Positions 12,419-22,100 of a stretch of DNA of 64,000 nt are shown piece by piece (within the stretch, counting starts at the first letter, position 1; every line of letters begins with the position of its first letter). Source of the DNA: JBJXGV01 sp046160485 (GTDB lineage Bacteria; Orphanbacterota; Orphanbacteria; JBJXGV01). The stretch spans positions 1-64,000 of the forward strand of contig JBJXGV010000068.1 in assembly GCA_046160485.1 (NCBI GenBank), read 5' to 3'. The notes under the pieces were generated by a model. The model saw nothing but the letters and a program-made list of their open reading frames with translations, had not been told where the DNA came from and did not search any database. A program made the position numbers and the translations under genes.

Positions 12419-12457
12419 CGCGCGCGCACACTCGAATCGCGCGCGGAGGGTTTCTCG

Positions 12458-12513
12458 CGATGCGCGACGCGCGCGGCGCTCTCGGTCGTTCGAGGCGCCG
12501 CCGCGTCGCATCG
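12458..12513. terminator. Strong imperfect hairpin between convergent genes
   Basis: CGATGCG at 12458 pairs with CGCATCG ending at 12513, and the inner GACGCG and GGCGC segments pair with CGCGTC and GCGCC, with small bulges. It fills the gap between two converging stop codons, so a bidirectional terminator is likely. Confidence 0.5.
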
Positions 12514-12514
12514 G

Positions 12515-15202
12515 TCAGTCGACTGGGATCCAGTAGCTGATTTTGAGCGCGAGGAGGTTCTCGCCGTCGGCGGAGAAGGTGTCCCACAGTTCGCGGGGGC
12601 CGACCGTGCTGCCGGTCTCTTCGCTCGCTTCGCGGTTCTGCTGCCACACGAGGAAGAGCGTGCTGCCGCGCAGCCACTCCCACCGCAGAACGAAGTTGCT
12701 GCGGAACGAGAGAACGTTGAAGTCGTCGCGCGCGTCGAGCGCGATCGTGTCGCCGTCCGCGACCGCGAAGCGTTCGCCGGTTGCTTCGTCGAAGCCGAGC
12801 GTCGTGCCGCCGTCGCGCCCGTACTCGATCACCCTGCCGCCGCCCGCTGCGGCGAGTTCGCCGTGCCGCGTGTAGCGGCCGCTCGCGGCGAACGGCTCGG
12901 CGTAGATTTCGAGCGTCAAGTCGGGATTGAATGCGTAGTTCATCCGAAGCTGCGTCGAGAGGCTGCTGCGGTCGAGGTTGGCGAGGATGTAGCGGTTGCC
13001 GTAGGTCTCCGGCCGGCCGCCCCCCATGACCGTGTCGAAGTATTGAATCGGGAAGCGCGATCGCGAGAAGCGCGGCGCGATCGAGAACTGCGTGCGGCCG
13101 TTCGGCTTCGCCGACAGCACGGCGTTCACCGTGTTCCCGTAGCCTCCCGCGTCGTCCTCCGAGAAGGTCTCGTAGATCTCCCATCGCGTGTTCGCGGCCC
13201 AGTTGCTTGCGAGGCCCGCGCTCCACGTTCGCGTCGCAGGATCCTTCATGTTGGGTCCGCCGCGCGTGAAGACGTCGCTCTGCGCCGACGTGAAGAGGCT
13301 GACGTCGGCGGACGCGTTGAGGAAATTCTTAAACGAGCAATCGAATTCGAATTCGACGCCGCTGTAGGTTCGCACGCCGCCGTAGTTCCATCCGATGACC
13401 GGATTCGCCTCGATCGCGTAGCTGCGAAGGACGCGGCTCGGCTTCGTTTCGCGATAGGTGAGGTTCGACCACGCGTCGATGTCGTCGGAGGATCCGAGGC
13501 GCCCCGCGTCGTTGAGTTCGAAGCCGGGCGATTCGGCGCCGATGCCGCCGCCCCACAACCAATGTTCGCCCCCCTGCTTCTCGTTCCAGAGATTCACCGC
13601 GTAGCCCGAAAGCGAGCGCCGGAGTGGATCGAAGTCGAGATAGTCGGCGTCGGGCCGCTGGAAGTAGCGTGCGCTCGAACGCTGCACGCCGCGGATCGCC
13701 GCGCTGTCGCCCGCGACGTAGCTGGCGCCGAGCGATCCGCCGACGACGTAGTCGCCGTCGAGGAAGCGGAGCCGCCAATCGGCGCCGCCGCTGTAGGCGC
13801 GGCGCGTCATTTCGGCGGCGAGCGGCTCGCCCGGCGAGAGGTCGCGTTCGAGACCCGCCAGAGAGAGCCCGATCGTCGACGTGTTGGCGCCGAACTCTTG
13901 CTGAACCCGCAACACGCCGAAGCCGGTCACGGGCGCGACCTCCGTCTCGCCGAAGCCGTCCGCCGCGGCGCCCGCGTCACCGCTCGCCTCCGTGAACGTC
14001 TGCGCGTGTTCGCGCGCGGTGAGTGCCGAGAGGAATCCGATCGATGTTCCCGACGCGAGCCGCCCGGTGATCTTCGCCGCGCCGAGGATCGTGCTCGTGT
14101 TGGGGCGTTCGACGTAGTCGCCTTCCGCGCGGCCGCGCGGCGCCGCGCCGATCCGCCGCGAGTAGAAATAGCCGGGGCCGTTTCCGGCGAGCAACCGGCT
14201 TCCCTCCGTGAAGAAGGGGCGGCGCTCGCCGAAGAACGTTTCGAACGCGCTTAAGTTCACCTCGGCCGGATCCGCCTCCACCTGGCCGAAGTCGGGATTG
14301 ACCGTCGCCTCGAGCGTCAGGTTCGGTCCGAGCCCCATCTTGAGATCGCCGCCCGCGCGCCCGGTGAACTCGCTGTCGTCGGCGAAGGGATCGCTTGCGT
14401 CGGCCTCGCCAGCGAAGGTCGCGCCGCTCGCCGCGTACGGAAACAGCTCGACGCGCCGCGACGGCGCGACCCCTTCGATGCCGCTTAGTTCTCCCATGCG
14501 CGACGACCAGCCCGTCTCCTCCTTCGGCACCATCACCCAATACGAGTCCTCGTTCATCCGGGGCGACCAGCGATTGACGTTCACGCCCCACACCTGCTGC
14601 TCTCCGCTCGTGAAGCGGAGCTGCGAGAAGGGAATTCGCATCTCGGCCGTCCATCCGTGCTCGTCGCGTGCCGCCTTCGCCTCCCAAACAGGGTCGAACG
14701 AGTAGTCGCGGTCATTCTCGTGGTCGTTCGGGTGGTAGTAGTCGATCCTCACTCCCGACGCGGTGACCGCGAACGTGTACGCCGTGCGCCGGTCGCGATA
14801 CGTGTCGAGCGAAACGATGACGCGCTCGGAGTTGCCTCCGTCGTCGCGGCGGCTCACCGTCGAAATGATCCGGCCGGGCTCTTCGCACTTCATGCGCGCG
14901 CCGACGTAGAGCGCCGCCTCGTCGTAGAGAAACGCGATCTCGGTTCGGTTGCGCGCGGGTTTTCCTTCTTCCGGATCTTTCTGCGTGAACTCGGAGGTGA
15001 AGCGCGCGCCGCTCCACTCGGCGTCGTCGAGCACGCCGTCGAGTCTCGGCCGCGTCCCTTCGAGGCGGATCGCTTCGGCGCGGCGGGCGGATGGCCCGCG
15101 GGTCGCGGCGGCGTCCGGCTCGGACGCGACCGCGCTCGCGAAGGCGCCGCCAGCGAGTGCGCAACTCGCCGCCAGCGCGCGTATGAGTCGGATTCGATTC
15201 AT
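12515..15202 (-). CDS. DUF5916 outer-membrane beta-barrel protein with CBM9-like N-terminal domain
   Basis: 895 residues with a signal peptide (residues 1-27, ending ASAVAS). Residues about 45-235 form a carbohydrate-binding-module-9-like domain (RPRLDGVLDDAEW, FLYDEAALYVGARM, RIPFSQLRF, WGVNVNRW). The rest is the DUF5916 region, rich in alternating amphipathic strands with many aromatic residues, and ends in LKISYWIPVD, typical of a barrel inserted in the outer membrane. Substrate is unknown for the family. It implies a diderm cell envelope. ATG 15202 is preceded by GGGAGA. It is divergent from the M48 protease gene. Confidence 0.85.
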   Translation of the reverse strand: MNRIRLIRALAASCALAGGAFASAVASEPDAAATRGPSARRAEAIRLEGTRPRLDGVLDDAEWSGARFTSEFTQKDPEEGKPARNRTEIAFLYDEAALYVGARMKCEEPGRIISTVSRRDDGGNSERVIVSLDTYRDRRTAYTFAVTASGVRIDYYHPNDHENDRDYSFDPVWEAKAARDEHGWTAEMRIPFSQLRFTSGEQQVWGVNVNRWSPRMNEDSYWVMVPKEETGWSSRMGELSGIEGVAPSRRVELFPYAASGATFAGEADASDPFADDSEFTGRAGGDLKMGLGPNLTLEATVNPDFGQVEADPAEVNLSAFETFFGERRPFFTEGSRLLAGNGPGYFYSRRIGAAPRGRAEGDYVERPNTSTILGAAKITGRLASGTSIGFLSALTAREHAQTFTEASGDAGAAADGFGETEVAPVTGFGVLRVQQEFGANTSTIGLSLAGLERDLSPGEPLAAEMTRRAYSGGADWRLRFLDGDYVVGGSLGASYVAGDSAAIRGVQRSSARYFQRPDADYLDFDPLRRSLSGYAVNLWNEKQGGEHWLWGGGIGAESPGFELNDAGRLGSSDDIDAWSNLTYRETKPSRVLRSYAIEANPVIGWNYGGVRTYSGVEFEFDCSFKNFLNASADVSLFTSAQSDVFTRGGPNMKDPATRTWSAGLASNWAANTRWEIYETFSEDDAGGYGNTVNAVLSAKPNGRTQFSIAPRFSRSRFPIQYFDTVMGGGRPETYGNRYILANLDRSSLSTQLRMNYAFNPDLTLEIYAEPFAASGRYTRHGELAAAGGGRVIEYGRDGGTTLGFDEATGERFAVADGDTIALDARDDFNVLSFRSNFVLRWEWLRGSTLFLVWQQNREASEETGSTVGPRELWDTFSADGENLLALKISYWIPVD

Positions 15203-15329
15203 GGGGTCTCCCGAGTATTCCTCGCGTGGGCCGGGGGTCGACCGGCGAGGATAATGGTTTTGATGGTGAGACGCGCATTCTTTCGCGTCCGTTCATCACA
15301 GGTCGAAAACACCTCCTCGGCCGAGCCGT

Positions 15330-15335
15330 TATACT
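15330..15335 (+). promoter_or_regulatory. -10 hexamer TATACT
   Basis: TATACT 22 bases upstream of ATG 15358. The predicted start leaves a short leader that still contains the ribosome site GGAGG at 15342. Confidence 0.45.
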
Positions 15336-15357
15336 CGCGCCCGGAGGCGGAGACTCG

Positions 15358-16608
15358 ATGGATCGAATGACCTGGCTCTGCGGTGCACTGGCGCTCGGGC
15401 TTGTCGTGCTCGGCGTCTTGCCGTGGGAGCGCGCGGGCTCGCCGTGGCGCCCGCCGCACGCCGAGCGCGAGGCGGCGGCGCGCGCGCACTGGGACGACGA
15501 TCTGATCGCGCGCGGACGCGAGTACCGCTCGAACGGTTACGCGCTCTACTTTCTTCGCAAAGGCATCGTTGGGCTCTTGCTCGTTGCGACGGTCGCGTTC
15601 GGTTGGTCGCGCGCGCTGCGGCGCGTTCCTCGCGCGGGCACCGTACTCGGCTCGACGATCGCGCTCGTCGCCTGCCTCGTGGCGCTCGACATCGTGAACA
15701 TCCCGTTCGGGCTCGCATCGCTCGCGAATCGCAAGGCGTTCGGCTTGAGCACGCAATCGCTGGGGCTCTGGGCGGCCGATCACGTGAAGGGTCTCGGCAT
15801 TTCGATCGCGACGGCGGCGATCGTCGGTGCGGCGCTCTTCGCGCTCGTGCGGCGCTTTCCGCGCGCGTGGCCGCTTCCCGCAACGGCGGCGGCGGGCGTC
15901 GGTGGGGCTGTGTACGCGTGGCTCATGCCGATCGCGATCGCGCCGCTCTTCAACACGTTTACGCCGCTCCCCGACGAGGCGCTGCGCGCGCGCTTTCTCG
16001 ATCTGGCGCGCCGCGGCGGCGCGGAGGTGAAGGAGGTGCTCGTCACCGACGCGAGCCGACGCACCACGTCGCTCAACGCGTACTTCTCCGGCTTCGGGCC
16101 GTCGCGGCAGATTGTCGTGTACGACACGCTCGTCGAGACGCTCACGCCCGCGCAGGCGGGGCTTGTCGTCGCGCACGAGGTCGGACACTGGCGGCGCTCG
16201 CACATCGCGAAGGGGATCGCGCTCGGAACGATCGGCGTCGGGCTCGCGCTTCTGATCGCGCAGCGCATTCTCTCTCGCGCGCGCGCGGGCGCTGGAGGTA
16301 TCGGCGGTGGCCCCATCGCTGCTCGCGAACGCTGGAGCGACCCCGCGATCGTGCCTCGACTGCTCCTCGTGTACTGGGCGCTTACGTTCGTTGCGCTGCC
16401 GATCGAGAACGCGATCTCGCGCCGCTTCGAGCGCGAGGCCGACGAGTTCGCGATCGCGCTCTGCCGCGATCCCGCCACGCACATCGAGGTCGAGGAGGCG
16501 ATGGCGCGCAAGAATCTCGCGGACGTCGTGCCGCCGCCGTTCATCGAGATGCTCCTCTTCTCGCATCCCGCGACGCTCGATCGCATCGCGCTCGCCGAAA
16601 GGAGATGA
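15358..16608 (+). CDS. M48 family (Ste24/CAAX prenyl protease 1-like) membrane metalloprotease
   Basis: 416 residues. Multiple membrane helices precede the catalytic zinc motif HEVGH (273-277), and the third ligand region EADEF lies near residue 360. The phrase TSLNAYFSGFG before the motif is characteristic of the Ste24-type M48A subfamily. It is an integral inner-membrane peptidase probably handling membrane or misfolded proteins; the prenylated substrate known from eukaryotes is not implied in bacteria. GGAGG precedes ATG 15358. The stop overlaps an ATG of the decarboxylase frame, so the two genes form an operon. Confidence 0.9.
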   Translation: MDRMTWLCGALALGLVVLGVLPWERAGSPWRPPHAEREAAARAHWDDDLIARGREYRSNGYALYFLRKGIVGLLLVATVAFGWSRALRRVPRAGTVLGSTIALVACLVALDIVNIPFGLASLANRKAFGLSTQSLGLWAADHVKGLGISIATAAIVGAALFALVRRFPRAWPLPATAAAGVGGAVYAWLMPIAIAPLFNTFTPLPDEALRARFLDLARRGGAEVKEVLVTDASRRTTSLNAYFSGFGPSRQIVVYDTLVETLTPAQAGLVVAHEVGHWRRSHIAKGIALGTIGVGLALLIAQRILSRARAGAGGIGGGPIAARERWSDPAIVPRLLLVYWALTFVALPIENAISRRFEREADEFAIALCRDPATHIEVEEAMARKNLADVVPPPFIEMLLFSHPATLDRIALAERR

Positions 16609-16616
16609 CCTCCCGC

Positions 16617-17990
16617 ATGCTCGACAAGGAATCGCTCAACGTGTTGCGCAGTGCGCTCGACAGACTCGACGCGGGGTTCGCGGCGCTTCCCGATCCGGCG
16701 GACGGCGCCGCGGCCGCCGGTCTTTCGCCCGGCTCGCGCGCGTTCGAGCGCGTCCTCATCGACGCCGCGAATCGCCTCCACGACAACTACCCGTACTTTC
16801 ATCCGCTCTACGCGGGGCAGATGCTCAAGCCGCCGCATCCGGTTGCGCGCGCGGCCTACGCGCTCGCGATGTGGATCAACCCGAACAACCACGCGCTCGA
16901 CGGCGGGCGCGCGAGTTCGGCGATGGAGAAGGAAGCGGTCGCCCAGATCGCGCGGATGTTCGGATGGGAGACGCATCTGGGGCATCTCTGCGGCGGTGGC
17001 ACGATGGCGAACCTCGAGGCGCTGTGGGTCGCGCGCGAGATGTCGCCGGGAACGACGATCGTCGCGTCGGAGCAAGCGCACTACACGCATCGGCGATTGA
17101 GCGGCGTGCTCGGCGTCGAGTTCGCGGCGATTCGCTGCGATCGCGCGGGACGCATGGATGTTGCGGTGCTCAAGCGGCGGCTCGCGCGCGGCGGCATCGG
17201 CACGGTCGTCGCGACGATGGGGACGACCGCGACGGGCTCGGTCGATCCGCTGCCGGAGATTCTCGAGCTGCGCGAGCGATTCGGATTCCGCCTGCATGCC
17301 GACGCCGCGTACGGCGGCTACTTCACACTCGCCGACAATCTCGCGCCCGGCGCGCGGCGCGCGTACGACCGCATCGGCGAGGCGGATTCGATCGTGATCG
17401 ATCCGCACAAGCATGGTCTGCAGCCGTACGGCTGCGGCTGTGTGCTCTTTCGCGATCCCGCGGCGGGCCGCGTGTACAAGCACGATTCGCCGTACACGTA
17501 TTTCAGCTCGACGGAGCTGCACCTGGGCGAGATCAGCCTCGAGTGCTCGCGCCCGGGCGCGGCGGCGGTCGGGTTGTGGGCGACGCAGCACCTTCTGCCG
17601 CTCGCGCGCGGCGGCGAGTTCGCGCGCATGTTGTCGGACGGCCGCGCCGCGGCGCTCGCGCTCTACGATTTCGTGCGCGCCGACGCGCGCTTCGTCGCCG
17701 CGTTCGCGCCGGAGCTCGACATCGTCATCTGGGCGCCGCGCGCGCGCAGCGCGAGCGAATCCTCGCGTCTGGCGCGCCGCATCTTCGACGAAGCCGCGCG
17801 CCGCGATCTCCACCTCGCGCTCGCCGAACTCCCCGCCGACTTCTTCGACCTCGCCGGGGCCGCCATCGAACGCGATCGCGACACCATCGTGTGCCTGCGC
17901 TCCGTTCTCATGAAGCCCGAGCATCGCGCGTGGGTCGGCCGCATCGCGGAGATCGTCGGCGCCGCGACCGACGCCGCGCTGCGCGAGTGA
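16617..17990 (+). CDS. PLP-dependent group II amino-acid decarboxylase-like enzyme
   Basis: 457 residues. The pyridoxal-phosphate fold is clear: GGGTMANLEALWVAR (cofactor phosphate region), HADAAYGGYF (Asp contacting the pyridine), and IDPHKHGLQPYG with the Schiff-base lysine at about 265. This matches the aromatic/glutamate/aspartate decarboxylase superfamily, including bacterial sphingosine-phosphate-lyase-like members. The substrate cannot be decided. Two starts are possible: ATG 16605, which overlaps the protease stop (ATGA) but abuts AGGAG, and ATG 16617, 12 bases from AGGAG. The latter was chosen. Coupling to a membrane protease is unusual. Confidence 0.88.
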   Translation: MLDKESLNVLRSALDRLDAGFAALPDPADGAAAAGLSPGSRAFERVLIDAANRLHDNYPYFHPLYAGQMLKPPHPVARAAYALAMWINPNNHALDGGRASSAMEKEAVAQIARMFGWETHLGHLCGGGTMANLEALWVAREMSPGTTIVASEQAHYTHRRLSGVLGVEFAAIRCDRAGRMDVAVLKRRLARGGIGTVVATMGTTATGSVDPLPEILELRERFGFRLHADAAYGGYFTLADNLAPGARRAYDRIGEADSIVIDPHKHGLQPYGCGCVLFRDPAAGRVYKHDSPYTYFSSTELHLGEISLECSRPGAAAVGLWATQHLLPLARGGEFARMLSDGRAAALALYDFVRADARFVAAFAPELDIVIWAPRARSASESSRLARRIFDEAARRDLHLALAELPADFFDLAGAAIERDRDTIVCLRSVLMKPEHRAWVGRIAEIVGAATDAALRE

Positions 17991-18010
17991 CAACGCGCGC
18001 GCGGCGGCGT

Positions 18011-18016
18011 TATCAT
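18011..18016 (+). promoter_or_regulatory. -10-like hexamer TATCAT
   Basis: TATCAT just after the decarboxylase stop, 48 bases before ATG 18065. It suggests separate transcription of the binding-protein gene. Confidence 0.35.
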
Positions 18017-18064
18017 CGCAGAGATGACTTGCCCCCTCCATCGCCTATCGAAGGGAGACGCTCC

Positions 18065-19003
18065 ATGAAGACGACACGATCATCGCTTCGCGCGCTCGCG
18101 TCGCGGTGCGCCGCGCTGACCTCCGGCGCCCTGCTCGCGCTGCCTCTTGCGCTCGCACTCACGTTGGCGTTCGCTCCGGCTCGCGCGTCCGCGGAAGCCG
18201 TTCGCTTCGGCTTCTACCCGTCGCGCGATCGCGCGGAGGTCGAGCTTGCGGCGAAGGCGTTCTGCGCGCACGTCGCAGCGGGAACAGGGCTCACGATCGA
18301 GCCGGTCGTCAGCAAGAACTACACGGCGGGCGTCGCGTCGCTTACGGCAGGGGAGGTCGACGTTGCGTGGCTCTCGCCCTTTTCTCTCGTCTCCGCGGAG
18401 GCGGGCGGCAAGGCGCGCGTCCTCCTCAAGTCGGTGCGTCGCGATCAACCGTTCTATTGGGGCGCCGTGATCGTGAAGAAGGAGAGCGGCCTCGAAACGA
18501 TCGCCGACCTGAAGGGGAAGAAATTCGGGTGGACCGATCCGTCGAGTACGGCGGGGCATCTCGTGACGAAGGCGGCGCTCATTCGCGCGGGTATCAAGCC
18601 GGAAACGGATTTCGGCGCGAACCAATTCCTAGGCGCGCACGACCGACTCGTGAAGGCGGTGCTCGACGGAACGGTCGATGCCGGCGCGACGTTCGCGAAC
18701 GATCCCGCGAACCAGATCGGCGCGTGGACCATTTATCTTTCAGCGGAGCAGGCGAGCCAGATCAAGCCGATCTTCTTCACGGAGCCGATTCCGGGCGACG
18801 CTGTCGCGGGTGCGAACGCGTTTCTCAACGCACACAAAGACGAGAGCGAGCGGCTCGTGCGATTCCTGATCGCGATGGGCGAGACCGAAGAGGGGCGCAC
18901 GCTCCTGAAGACGCTCTACGACATCGACCGCCTCACCGACGCCGAGGATAAGGACTACGACGCGGTGCGCCTCGCCGTCGAGGTGTTGCGCGGCGGGCCG
19001 TAG
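18065..19003 (+). CDS. PhnD-type phosphate/phosphonate-like periplasmic binding protein
   Basis: 312 residues with a long signal peptide ending near ARASA. The mature part has the PhnD order: VRFGFYPSRDRAEV, TAGEVDVAWLSPFS, GAVIVKKESGLETIADLKGKKFGWTDPSSTAG-type hinge (quoted in part), VDAGATFAND and a C-terminal EEGRTLLKTLY helix. These proteins deliver oxyanions or organophosphorus ligands to an ABC importer. No ATPase or permease gene lies nearby, so it is an orphan. It could serve a distant transporter or act as a sensor. A GGGAG ribosome site supports ATG 18065. Confidence 0.85.
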   Translation: MKTTRSSLRALASRCAALTSGALLALPLALALTLAFAPARASAEAVRFGFYPSRDRAEVELAAKAFCAHVAAGTGLTIEPVVSKNYTAGVASLTAGEVDVAWLSPFSLVSAEAGGKARVLLKSVRRDQPFYWGAVIVKKESGLETIADLKGKKFGWTDPSSTAGHLVTKAALIRAGIKPETDFGANQFLGAHDRLVKAVLDGTVDAGATFANDPANQIGAWTIYLSAEQASQIKPIFFTEPIPGDAVAGANAFLNAHKDESERLVRFLIAMGETEEGRTLLKTLYDIDRLTDAEDKDYDAVRLAVEVLRGGP

Positions 19004-19121
19004 CGGCGATTGCGCACTGCGCGGCGGGGCGCAGCGCGCGGAAACACGCCGCGTCGTTCGTCTGCTCACTCCCGCGCGCCGCATAACCGATGCGCCGCGC
19101 TCGGCGCCGCCCGCCCGCGCT

Positions 19122-22100
19122 CTACCGCACGAGCGTCAGCCGGCCGACCTGCGAGAACCGCCCCGCCTTGATCCGATAGAAGTACGTCCCCGACGCGGCC
19201 TCGCTCCCGTCGCCGCCTTTTCCGTCCCACGCGATCTCGTGGACGCCCGCGGGGAACGCGCTCTCCGAGAGCACGCGCACCGCTCGCCCCGAGGCGTCGA
19301 AGAGCCGCAGCGTGACGTGCTCCGGTTTCGGCAACGCGAACGCGAACATCGTCTGTCCGCGAGTCGGATTCGGGCGGCTCGGCGCGAGCGCGTAGCCGCT
19401 CGAGGCGCGCGCGTCGGCGAACGGCACGCCGACCGCCGCATCGGCACGCACCGTGACGACAAGCTGCGGCCGGTACGCCTCCACGGAATCCTCGAGCGAG
19501 CAGAAGACCTTTTCGCTTCCCGCCACTTCGTCCGCGGCGACGAACACGTGTCCGAAATCCCAGTAGAGCGGATTCGCGAAGCGCCAGCGGACGGAGTGCG
19601 TCACGTCCCACTCGTAGAATTCGCCGGCCGTCGAGACGAGCGCGGAATCTTCGGGCGTGAACGCGCGATCGGCCGCGGCGAGGTAGTCGGCGGCCACGTC
19701 GCCCTCGCACCCCGGCACGTTCTGTGACGCGCCCGGCGCACCCCACACCACGCGCCCTTCGCGAATGCTGTTCCAGTTGGTTTGATTCGGATTGGCTTGT
19801 CCCGCGACGGCGCCGCCGCTTCCCTCCGCGAAATAGCGCAGCAGACGGTACGCGTAGATCGTGACGCCGTCCGCCGTCGCCTGATCGCGGAGCCGCAGCC
19901 GGATCTTCGCCGACACGATGTCGCTCGAGTCGGCGACGATCGTCGAGAGCATCGGATAGAAATCGAACATCACGAGCGCTCGGCGCGCCGAACCGGATTT
20001 GCCGACGCGCAGCGCGTCCGCGCGCCCGAAGTTCCACGTCGGCGCGCCTTCGTCGATGTACGCGTCGCGCGCGAGGCGCGACGTGGTGAGCGAATCAATG
20101 TTGGAGAACGTAAACGTGGCTTCAGGCGCGTACTCGTACGTCGCGCTCGCGCCCGCGATGGCGTTGCCGTTCATCGACGCATCTTTCACGCCTTGCACGC
20201 TCAGCGTGTACGTCGTCGCGGGCGCATGCGGCGACGTGTAGAGATGCACTGTGAGGCCGTCGCGCCCCATGAACGTGGAGAACGGCTCGAGCGACGCCGA
20301 CATCACCGACACGCCGTTGTCGATCGAGTAATTCCCGATGTCGGTCGCGCTCGCCGGGTCGACCGGTTCGACGAAACGCACGACGACCTCGGTGACGTCG
20401 GTCGCGCGCACGAATTCGATTCGCGGTGGCGTCGCGTCCTCACGCCCTCGCACGATCGAGCGGAGGTACGCGATCAGGTCGAAGCGCTCGTCCGTCGTGA
20501 GATGAGACGTCTTGCCATGTTCGTCGTGCGGGTTGAGTCCGCCGACGACCGATTGGAGATAGCGCGCCTTCCCATTGTGCAGGTAGGGATCCGTATCGTA
20601 GATCGAGCAGAGCGTCGGCGTGACGTAGCCGAGATAGCCGCTCTGCGTATCCGACGTCAGCACCCGCGCGCCGTACTCCGCCTTCACTGCGGCGCTCATC
20701 TGCGGGTGGCACCCCTCGCACCCACCGGCGTCCGTTTCGATGAGATACGTGCCGACGTCGTGGCGCAGCTTGTCGGTGAAGAGCGGCTCCGGATGGCAGA
20801 AGCGGCAGCCGGTCTCGTCGCTGTCGAAGATCGCCTTGCCCGCCGCCGCCGGCGCCGTCAGAGATTGATCGGGATTGCGAGCCGGGCTCTCGTCGCGGAT
20901 CGCGAACGTGTGCACGAACGCGGCAAGGTCGTCGAGGTCCTGCGAGCGCCCGGCGTTGGGTGCGCCCACCGGCGGGTTGTCGGCGCCGTCGGCGAGCCCC
21001 TCGCCGAAGTGCACGCCCTGAATCGACCATTCCCCGTCTTGAATCTCGTCCCACGTGCCGGGCGAAAGAAGCGGCGCGTACGTCGAGAGCACGCGCGGCG
21101 ATCTCGTGTTGCGCCGGCCGTTGCCGAACTGGGTGAAGTCCCAATTGAATCCGTCGGGGTAGCCGTCGGGATGGCAACCCGCACACGTGATGCGCGCGTT
21201 CGTCGACATGCGCCCCGTCGAGGTGAAGAAGAGCTTCATGCCGTTTGCGATGTTCGGCGCGAGCGTCTCCGCTGTCGTCGTGATCGTGTCGATCACGGCG
21301 TCGGAGGCCGTGTTCAGAACCATCACGTTTCGCGAAAACGCGTTCGAGACGTACGCGCGCTCCGCCGTCGGCGAGAAGGCGATGCCGTTCGGATAGTCGC
21401 CCACCGGGATCTCGAGGAGCGTCGACGGCGGGTTCGTGCCCGTGTTGATCTTCAGCACGTCGTTCGAGAACGCGCACGGGATGTAAGCAAACGCACCGTC
21501 AGCAGTGAACGCGATGTCAGAAGGCATCTGAACATTCGCGCCGGCCGTGTTCAGCCGCCGCCGCCCGCCCGCGGCGTGCTCGAGAATCTCCGTGCGGTCG
21601 CTGATGCGCACCTCGCGCACGACCGCTTGCATCGTCGAGTTGAGCGTCAGTTGGCCTTCGCCGGGGTACTTGATCGGACCGTTGTCCCAGTTCTGATCGA
21701 GATCCGGCACCCAGAGGGTCGAATCACCGGGGCCGACGCTGATGCCCAAGGCACAGCCGGCGAATCCGCCGTCGCCTTGCGGCACGGGCCCGGCGAGGCC
21801 GAGGCTCGCGGCGGAGAGCGAGCCGCCGTCCGCGTCGAGGAACGACGTGATCATCTGCCCCCACTCGGCGATCCACTGCTGAACCATGATCCGGCTGCCG
21901 TCCGAGGTGATCGCGATCGCCCGCGAGCGGTGGCCGATCGGATCGCGGTCGATGACGGCGCGGGTCGCGACATCGAACGTGAGGAGGCTGTCGGAGACCT
22001 GATTCACGACGTACGCCTTGCTTCCGTTCGGGCTCAGCACCACGCCGTACGGGCCGAGAAGGGTCGGCAGCGTCGCCACGACCGTGTTGGTCGCGGCGCT

